From Methanobacteriota archaeon (lineage in GTDB: Archaea; Hydrothermarchaeota; Hydrothermarchaeia; Hydrothermarchaeales; SZUA-236), in contig QIDD01000103.1 in the NCBI GenBank assembly GCA_003230355.1, forward strand, positions 1 to 10,372: a DNA stretch of 10,372 bases, read 5' to 3'. The position numbers were made by a program, and so were the translations under genes. The number at the start of each line of letters is the position of its first letter. Positions within the stretch are counted from its first letter, which is position 1. Below the pieces are notes generated by a model. It made no database searches. It saw only the letters and a list, made by a program, of their open reading frames with translations, and was not told where the DNA came from. Positions 1 to 5,485 of the stretch are shown piece after piece.

Positions 1-123
1 ATCTTTAAAGATCCGATGACCACGGCCGCCGCTATCGACCGATTGGTTCACCACTCAACCATCCTTGAACTGGACAACGACAGCTATCGAGCCAAGCAGG
101 CAAAACAACAGCAAGGCAGCTGA
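1..123 (+). CDS. istB: IstB-like ATPase of IS21-family element, C-terminal end (partial)
   Basis: This is the last 40 codons of a gene entering from the left edge, ending at TGA (121-123). The peptide begins IFKDPMTTAAAIDRLVHHST, continues LELDNDSYR and ends in a Lys/Gln-rich tail. This matches the usual C-terminus of IstB-type helper ATPases: a short block before 'AAxLDRLLHHS', then a strand ending in 'SYR' and a charged tail. In IS21-family elements IstB is an AAA+ ATPase that selects and remodels target DNA for the IstA transposase. The Walker motifs lie outside the window. The inverted repeat and paired 17-bp repeats that follow are the expected right end of such an element. Family assignment is fairly secure despite the short length; whether the whole element is intact cannot be judged. 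Confidence 0.85.
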   Translation: MFKDPMTTAAAIDRLVHHSTILELDNDSYRAKQAKQQQGS

Positions 124-131
124 AGATGAAT

Positions 132-151
132 GTTGACCCGGCAGGGTCAAC
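132..151. repeat. 8-bp inverted repeat just after istB
   Basis: The arms GTTGACCC (132-139) and GGGTCAAC (144-151) are perfect inverse complements around a 4-nt GGCA loop. The hairpin lies 8 nt after the istB stop codon. There is no downstream T-tract, so a classical intrinsic terminator is not supported. It could weaken readthrough out of the transposase operon or be part of the end structure of the element. Confidence 0.5.
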
Positions 152-160
152 TAAACACTA

Positions 161-207
161 GGGAAGTGTAATTGTCGCTGGAGGGGAAGTGTAATTGTCG
201 TTGACTA
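161..207. mobile_element. IS21-family right end with two 17-bp direct repeats
   Basis: The 17-mer GGGAAGTGTAATTGTCG occurs at 161-177 and again at 184-200, a 23-bp period. Multiple transposase-binding repeats at each terminus are a known property of IS21-family elements, and the position directly after istB fits a right end. The outer boundary is probably just past the second repeat, around 200-207, because a minus-strand reading frame with its own ribosome binding site runs up to that point. The exact terminal base and target duplication cannot be fixed, since the left end is not in the window. Confidence 0.72.
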
Positions 208-246
208 ACCATCCCTAATAACACCATCCTTGTAATTTGCCTTCAC
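205..246 (-). pseudogene. 5' end of a gene interrupted by the IS21-family element
   Basis: On the minus strand a GGAGG (257-253) sits 6 nt before a GTG start codon (246-244). Thirteen codons follow (residues MKANYKDGVIRDG) before a TAG at 207-205 that overlaps the presumed insertion-sequence boundary. The near-perfect ribosome binding site and spacing, with a reading frame that ends where the element begins, suggest that this is the start of a further gene of the minus-strand series, cut by insertion. The remaining peptide is too short to assign to a family. The rest of the gene may lie on the far side of the element, outside the window. Confidence 0.45.
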
Positions 247-279
247 TTTAAACCTCCATAGTATCTGTCAAGTTTCTAC

Positions 280-336
280 TTAAACAGGTGAGTTTCCCAT
301 CTTGTATCCACAGCATTGATAGAAAAATTTACCCAT
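280..336 (-). CDS. 18-aa ORF with a strong ribosome binding site
   Basis: An ATG at 336-334 is preceded by AAGGAG (348-343) with a 6-nt spacer, which is ideal. The product is MGKFFYQCCGYKMGNSPV, ending at TAA (282-280), with a Cys-Cys pair and several aromatic residues. It begins 24 nt after the stop of the acidic-protein gene and lies in the same direction. If the frame is shifted by -1 around codons 13-14, reading continues to a TAA at 250-248, just before the GTG of the next gene. This may therefore be a decayed or frameshifted small gene and not a finished 18-residue peptide. No family is recognised. Evidence for expression is only the ribosome binding site. Confidence 0.35.
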   Translation of the reverse strand: MGKFFYQCCGYKMGNSPV

Positions 337-360
337 AAAAGTCTCCTTACTTAAAGTTGT

Positions 361-915
361 TCATGATTTTATTGACATGATAATTCCGGATTTCCCAACG
401 AGTGTCTTGAACCTTTTCCGATCACCTTCTGCGATTGAAGAATCGAAACCATCTGAGATCCATGCACGGTACAAAATCCACATGTCCTCATCATCATCGT
501 ATTGTTGAAAGGCTCCCAAATCAGAGTACCTCATGACATCGAAATCTTCTTCATATTCGCATCCACCATCGTCAAGAACGCCTCGGATTCTGTCGTATGC
601 TTTGTATTCCTCTTTATCAACCTCAAAGTCTTCATCTTCCTCTGAATAGCAGTCTGAATATTCCAAAACAAGATGGGTCCCACAAAAGTTATTCTCGGAA
701 AAGGAACCTCCTCCGGCATACCCCTGCATAAAAGAATAAGTATGCCCATTATTAAGAACCACATCCATCATATAGATTCGGTTGGTCAGTAAATCGTCAG
801 CACGTTTTTCCACTAGAGCATAGACAACATACCTTGACACCCCTTCCGGGAGGTCGCCCTCCATGATTTTGAGATATTTTTGGGTCTTCAAACTGCACGT
901 TTCCAGTGACACCAC
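361..915 (-). CDS. Hypothetical strongly acidic protein (184 aa)
   Basis: I do not recognise the family. The product is soluble, with no signal peptide or membrane segment. It carries about 38 Asp/Glu against 19 Lys/Arg, and the acid is concentrated between residues ~85 and 145 in runs such as SEEDEDFEVDKEE, YEEDFD and YDDDED. The last ~30 residues are basic. The N-terminal ~60 residues look like a small alpha/beta fold. An AAGGAGG (932-926) lies 10 nt upstream of the chosen GTG (915-913; a second GTG follows). The same site is only 6 nt from an ATG in another frame (919-917) that gives a 39-codon ORF, so the start is not fully certain. The gene is 135 bp downstream of the membrane-protein gene in the same direction, so it may be in the same transcript or have its own promoter. 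Acid-rich proteins beside DNA-processing genes are sometimes DNA mimics or immunity proteins; that role is conjecture. Confidence 0.6.
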   Translation of the reverse strand: MVSLETCSLKTQKYLKIMEGDLPEGVSRYVVYALVEKRADDLLTNRIYMMDVVLNNGHTYSFMQGYAGGGSFSENNFCGTHLVLEYSDCYSEEDEDFEVDKEEYKAYDRIRGVLDDGGCEYEEDFDVMRYSDLGAFQQYDDDEDMWILYRAWISDGFDSSIAEGDRKRFKTLVGKSGIIMSIKS

Positions 916-1050
916 TCATTGGCATCCTCCTTTATAATTTGTCCATCCTAAATCCATGATGGCATACGCATACGCTCACCTGATCGGACTATATACCTTT
1001 GAAACTTTTTTAGTAATTTTGCTTCAACATAACAGTGAAAATATTGATGC

Positions 1051-2355
1051 TTATTCACTCAGGATATAATCTCTCAATACCTGACCACTTCTACCCAGTG
1101 GTTGGATTTCCCTGCCATTAAGGACAAATTTGACGCCACCTGCGTTGCCCAACCAAAGATGAAAGGCTTCATCACTGCTAAGGTCCATTTTCTGACCCGG
1201 ATTCATTGTACCCTCATAAATAGTTTCACCATCGGTCCTTACTTTTAGCCATGTTCTTTCAATTGCAATAATTTGCATTGAATTCATCTGTGAGGTATTC
1301 GATAACGATCCTACAAAAGCAAGAATAAAACAGAACAGTAAAAATGTGCCACCGTATTTGATTATTTTACTGGTTCCTTTTTTTGCTTTAGGTGCTGAAT
1401 GAATAGGTGTGCTTGGTCTATGCTCTTTCCTCAACGAGGCTGCCAATGCGCGTTGGCCACTAAAATCAGAGGGTTCAGGTGCTTTACGAACTTTAGTTTC
1501 AGGTTTATCCGGGCCACCTCTCTTACCAAATTCCTTGGGTTCAGGCACTTGACTAACTTCAGGTTCCGGTTCGCTCAGAACTCCCTTGTCTTCAAAATAT
1601 TCTTTCGCCGCATAAAACTTGACAAAACGATTCATTGTCATTTCGTCAAAACTGCTAGCGATAAGGGCTTTTCCGAGAAAGGAGAAATTCCCTCTTTTTA
1701 AGAATCTATATCCTGAATAAGCTTTAACGAGAACTTTTTGCGTCTCCTTCTCCAGGGTGTTGAAGGCTACAAGCTTCATGACCTTTCTCAAAGACAGTCC
1801 CCTCTGAATTGCGAACTTGGTGCCCAGAGCAAGAAGGAGCTTGTTTTGAGCCTGCGGGCTGAGACTGTTGTAGAATCCGAATCGCCCCAGATTCTTCAAT
1901 CCGAGGCCATCCTTTTCAAGTGCGAGAATCATCTCAGCACCCCCGAGAAGGATCCCCAACTTCTCGAGGTCTGAAAGCCCTCTTTCAAAAGCACGTCCAG
2001 TGACATATTCCAGTGCCACAACCGCTGCAAGACCTAAATCCACCTCATCCGAAAGAACGAGCATGTCGCCTTTGCTGGTTCGGATTCTCTTGCCGCTATA
2101 ATAAAAGTTCAGAGATTTACCCTCAATGGAACTTGATGCAGGAGAACTTTTAAGCCAGTATGTCTTCCTGTCTGTACGGTCTTCAATGCGGTCTTTTCGT
2201 ATCTCGTAGAGAACCCTTCCACCCCCCTCCCGAATCTGATTGCCTTTGATTGTTAGTGCTTTGCTTGATCCACGGGTTTCGATTTTGTCCTTCAAAATTG
2301 TAAAAACTGAATTGAAATGTTTGTCTTTGACATCTACTCTCATTGCGGTTTCCAT
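1051..2355 (-). CDS. Single-pass membrane protein with RodZ-type (DUF4115-like) C-terminal domain
   Basis: The product has 434 aa and four regions. Residues ~1-105 are a charged, strand-rich N-terminal domain that I do not recognise. Residues ~125-255 are mostly helical. Residues ~260-330 are a Pro/Glu/Lys-rich linker with an imperfect internal repeat (PEPEVSQVPEP, then KPETKVRKAPEP). One transmembrane segment lies at ~335-352, preceded by the basic stretch KAKKGTSK. After it, residues ~366-430 resemble the C-terminal domain of RodZ: TWLKVRTDGETIYEG, then LWLGNAGGVKFVLNGREIQPLG and a final G-x-V-x-R. The positive-inside rule puts the large N-terminal part in the cytoplasm and the RodZ-like domain outside. 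RodZ itself has an N-terminal helix-turn-helix domain that binds MreB; I see none here, so this is not a housekeeping RodZ. The start ATG lies 7 nt after the addA-like stop, so the genes are probably co-transcribed. An alternative ATG is four codons downstream (2343-2341). Function is unknown; it could anchor or gate the nuclease complex at the membrane. Confidence 0.7.
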   Translation of the reverse strand: METAMRVDVKDKHFNSVFTILKDKIETRGSSKALTIKGNQIREGGGRVLYEIRKDRIEDRTDRKTYWLKSSPASSSIEGKSLNFYYSGKRIRTSKGDMLVLSDEVDLGLAAVVALEYVTGRAFERGLSDLEKLGILLGGAEMILALEKDGLGLKNLGRFGFYNSLSPQAQNKLLLALGTKFAIQRGLSLRKVMKLVAFNTLEKETQKVLVKAYSGYRFLKRGNFSFLGKALIASSFDEMTMNRFVKFYAAKEYFEDKGVLSEPEPEVSQVPEPKEFGKRGGPDKPETKVRKAPEPSDFSGQRALAASLRKEHRPSTPIHSAPKAKKGTSKIIKYGGTFLLFCFILAFVGSLSNTSQMNSMQIIAIERTWLKVRTDGETIYEGTMNPGQKMDLSSDEAFHLWLGNAGGVKFVLNGREIQPLGRSGQVLRDYILSE

Positions 2356-2362
2356 TCCCTCT

Positions 2363-5300
2363 TTAGAACTTCGAAATCGTCACCGTTCCATAGGTAATCC
2401 AGTTCACCCCCACACCCAGAACCGGCTTGTCCTGATAGGCCTTCCTCACAGCCTCAGCGTAACAGGACAGCTGGGGCAGGTAGTATGCGAAACGTTTCTC
2501 CAAGTCCTCGGTCACATCGGACTTGTGGTCGATGATCCAGTACCCTCTCTCAGTTTCCACGAGAAGGTCCACGTATCCAGACACAACGCTTCCGGTGTCA
2601 TTGAGGGCCAGGATGGGAACCTCTTTCTTGATCTGACTTGGGGTGAGTGTTTCATCCAGCCATTGATCAAAGGCGGCGATACTCATGTAGATGGCCTCAA
2701 GCTGCTGCTCGGTGATCTCCGCACCGGTTGCCCCAGGAATTCGCTTCATCCTTTCATGGGCCGCAGAGGCTATTTCAAAGCAGCGATGCAGGAAAGTTCC
2801 TCTGTCGACAGCGGAAAGGTTCAACTCCAAGGTGAGAGGCTGCCCGTATTCGTGAATTACCGTATCTCCAGAAGCGGTGCAAGTTTCGTCGTGCTGGTCC
2901 GATGGTGAAATGGAGTCGGGAGTTAGGCCTTCCGGCAAATCACCGTGAACAACGGCACGCCTACCATAAACTGGAAGATCTGACGACAAGTCTCCGATTT
3001 CCTCTTCGGCTTCTGGCGGGCTGTCTTTCGCTCCGGCGTTTACTCTGCAGTCGAACTCCGCATCGCCTGTCTTCATCCTGTTCCCGACAACCTCAATGCC
3101 TGCCTTTTTCGACAGGATGGAGTAGTAGGTCGTCGAATCCTTAGCATCCAGATAAACCGGCCATTCTAGTACGACTTTTTCCCGTGCTCTGGTCAGGGCC
3201 ACATAAAGCTCGTTGAGGGCCTCTGCTTCCTCCCGCTCATTTAGGGGCTCCAGAAAAGCCTCTTTGGTTTCCGGTGCAGCGAACTCCGGGTAGATCTCGA
3301 TACGGGCTTCCTCCAGGACCCTGGAAAGGTCGCTGAAATCTTCATAGACCACATCCAGGTCAAGCAAACGACCCCCGATTTTTCTGTCCAGGCCACACAC
3401 AAACACCACTGGCCACTCGAGGCCTTTCGACTTGTGCCAGGTCATGACTCTGACTGCATCCTCGTCTGCAATCTGAGCTGCCGGTTTTCGGTTTCTGTCC
3501 CTTAGTTCCATTTTCCCTTTGAGCCATGCGAGAAAACTTTTAGCATTTGACCCGTAATACCCTCCGCTGGCCAGTGCCTCCCGGTTCGCCCTCAGGAAAT
3601 CCGTTGCTTCCGTTTGGAGCCTGACAAGATCGGCTCTCGCTTGGGATGCATCTGGCCACATTGAGATCACACCATACAGATCAAGGGCTACGATAATCTG
3701 ATGCAAGACAGTTTCTACCGTGCGGTCCTGTGAACCCCCAGCCACAGCCTTTATGCTTGTGACCACAGTGTCGTCCAGGTCTTTTCCGTCGAGGAGTTTC
3801 GCGAGGGCATCATTGAGGTTGTGGGATCCTAGTTCAGTGACTGCAAGGTAAAGAGCCGCATGCCTGTCTGACGGATCTGCGACAAAGCTCAATGCGTGAA
3901 TCACGATCTGTACGATACGGGATTCAAACCACCCATCCTCCTCGATGCGGGTCAGAATCCCCATCTGGCGGAACGCGTCTGCAAACCTCGCCACCTGTGC
4001 GTTGGTGGGGCACAGCACTGCGATATCGCCCCCCCGCAACGGCCGATGAGTTTTCAGGTCCTTGTCAAAGACTTCTGAACCGCCCTCTAAAATCGTCTTG
4101 GCTCGCACCGCTGCGTGCTGGGCAGATACTGTCTGGCTCCTCGGGCTTTCTGGATACTCGATCACCTCTATTGGAGACAGATTGGAGACATACTTTTTCT
4201 GTGGTTCAAGATATACGTAGCCGTCTCCGAATAGGCCGGACCCGATACAGTTGAGCCACTCCATGAGCCCTTCTGACGAACGCCAGTTTTTATCCAGAGG
4301 CTCACATTTATCCGGATACTCTTTCTGGAGACCATCAAGAAGCCTGGAATCGGCCTCCTGGAAGCCCATGATGGACTGTTTCAGGTCACCCACGATGAAA
4401 ACTGGCACATCTGCATCGAATAGCGCCCACAACAGGGAAAACTGAATTGGATTGGTGTCCTGAAATTCGTCGATCACGACACAATCAACACGATTTTTTA
4501 AAACATTTAATACCCCGTCGTTTCCGGTTATCATTTGGTTGGAAAGCGCCAGCATGTCAGTGTAATCAATAAGCCCTTTGTCTTTCTTGTGTTGGGCGTA
4601 CCTGGCAAGGGAATCCTGACTGGCCGCCATCAGGGCCTCTACGTGAACAAGAGCTTCGGTAACCTTTGCGGCCAAATCATCATATCCATCAGGGAGCTGA
4701 GAGCCCCTTTTGCTTATCCGAAGATCTCTTAGTCTCTGCCACAGGCTCCAATCCTCAGTTAGGTCTATCTCCTTTTCAGCACTTTTGAGGTCACGGTAAT
4801 TCTTTCGGAGAGTTTTACTGGCTGCCTGGTTATTTGGATAAATATCCGCCAGGGAACCGGGAAACTGTTTCAATAGCGCATCAACTGAACTCTTCAACCT
4901 CTTTTCAAGATGGGCAGCAGTGCTCGTTTCACCGTATAATTTCCTGACCCTCTCTAAAGCATGCGGCAGGATATTATCATCTGGTTCAAGCCTGGCGATA
5001 GAGCGGAGCTTGCGGATCAGGCCCATTACCCTTCCCCTGAACTGGTCTTCGGCAGTTGCCTCTGAGCTAAAGTCGTAGCGGTATCCAAAAGTACCTAACT
5101 GCATCAGTACGGTATCTGCCTTGTCCGTTGCGGCCAGCGACCTGCGCATGAGGACATCCTCTTCGGCCTCGTTTAGAAGCCTCAGCTCTGGCGAGATTCC
5201 AGCGTCGAAAGCGAACTCCGTCAAGAGCCTCAACCCAAATCCATGTATTGTGGAGATGTAGGCCTGATCCAGTTTCAGGGCATCCTCAATACGACCGGCA

Positions 5301-5485
5301 CTGGTCAACTCAGAGCGGATTCGTTCACGAAGCTCGGCGGCAGCAGCTTCAGTAAAGGTCACTGCTACTATCCGCTCCGGGGACACGAGACCCTTGCTCA
5401 CCCACTCGGAAAGCTTCTTCTGGATGGTATATGTTTTACCTGATCCAGCACCCGCAGGGATGATGGTGAGAGTAGGCAGCGACAT
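2363..5485 (-). CDS. addA: AddA-like UvrD-family helicase with C-terminal PD-(D/E)XK nuclease
   Basis: The product has 1040 aa and shows all superfamily 1A helicase motifs in order: Walker A PAGAGSGKT (10-18), VTFTEAAAAELRERI (42-56), TIHGFG (79-84), DEFQDT (339-344), GDLKQSIMGF (366-375), LDKNWRSS (397-404), HKSKGLEWPVVF (684-695) and YVALTRAREK (761-770). A RecB-type nuclease domain follows, with GTFLH (His900), GYVD (Asp973), the catalytic D-H-K triad (986-988) and a downstream Q-L-S-C-Y motif. The nuclease therefore appears intact. The family unwinds DNA 3' to 5' from duplex ends and degrades it. At about 1040 aa it is somewhat shorter than many AddA proteins. An ATG at 5485-5483 is chosen because GGAGG (5497-5493) lies 7 nt upstream; it shares one base with the addB-like stop (TGATG). 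A GTG one codon earlier is also possible. The overlap implies translational coupling. The assignment to an AddA-like helicase-nuclease is firm; orthology to housekeeping AddA is not. Confidence 0.9.
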   Translation of the reverse strand: MSLPTLTIIPAGAGSGKTYTIQKKLSEWVSKGLVSPERIVAVTFTEAAAAELRERIRSELTSAGRIEDALKLDQAYISTIHGFGLRLLTEFAFDAGISPELRLLNEAEEDVLMRRSLAATDKADTVLMQLGTFGYRYDFSSEATAEDQFRGRVMGLIRKLRSIARLEPDDNILPHALERVRKLYGETSTAAHLEKRLKSSVDALLKQFPGSLADIYPNNQAASKTLRKNYRDLKSAEKEIDLTEDWSLWQRLRDLRISKRGSQLPDGYDDLAAKVTEALVHVEALMAASQDSLARYAQHKKDKGLIDYTDMLALSNQMITGNDGVLNVLKNRVDCVVIDEFQDTNPIQFSLLWALFDADVPVFIVGDLKQSIMGFQEADSRLLDGLQKEYPDKCEPLDKNWRSSEGLMEWLNCIGSGLFGDGYVYLEPQKKYVSNLSPIEVIEYPESPRSQTVSAQHAAVRAKTILEGGSEVFDKDLKTHRPLRGGDIAVLCPTNAQVARFADAFRQMGILTRIEEDGWFESRIVQIVIHALSFVADPSDRHAALYLAVTELGSHNLNDALAKLLDGKDLDDTVVTSIKAVAGGSQDRTVETVLHQIIVALDLYGVISMWPDASQARADLVRLQTEATDFLRANREALASGGYYGSNAKSFLAWLKGKMELRDRNRKPAAQIADEDAVRVMTWHKSKGLEWPVVFVCGLDRKIGGRLLDLDVVYEDFSDLSRVLEEARIEIYPEFAAPETKEAFLEPLNEREEAEALNELYVALTRAREKVVLEWPVYLDAKDSTTYYSILSKKAGIEVVGNRMKTGDAEFDCRVNAGAKDSPPEAEEEIGDLSSDLPVYGRRAVVHGDLPEGLTPDSISPSDQHDETCTASGDTVIHEYGQPLTLELNLSAVDRGTFLHRCFEIASAAHERMKRIPGATGAEITEQQLEAIYMSIAAFDQWLDETLTPSQIKKEVPILALNDTGSVVSGYVDLLVETERGYWIIDHKSDVTEDLEKRFAYYLPQLSCYAEAVRKAYQDKPVLGVGVNWITYGTVTISKF

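Noticed and set aside
955..985. Short leader ORF (MRMPSWI) and the GCATAC tandem before the acidic-protein gene.
   Set aside because: Seven codons with a weak ribosome binding site and a two-copy hexamer are within chance expectation.
1460..1580. Repeated GGGTTCAGG segments as a DNA-level regulatory repeat.
   Set aside because: They encode the Pro-Glu-Pro linker of the membrane protein, and the imperfect repeat is explained by expansion of that linker.
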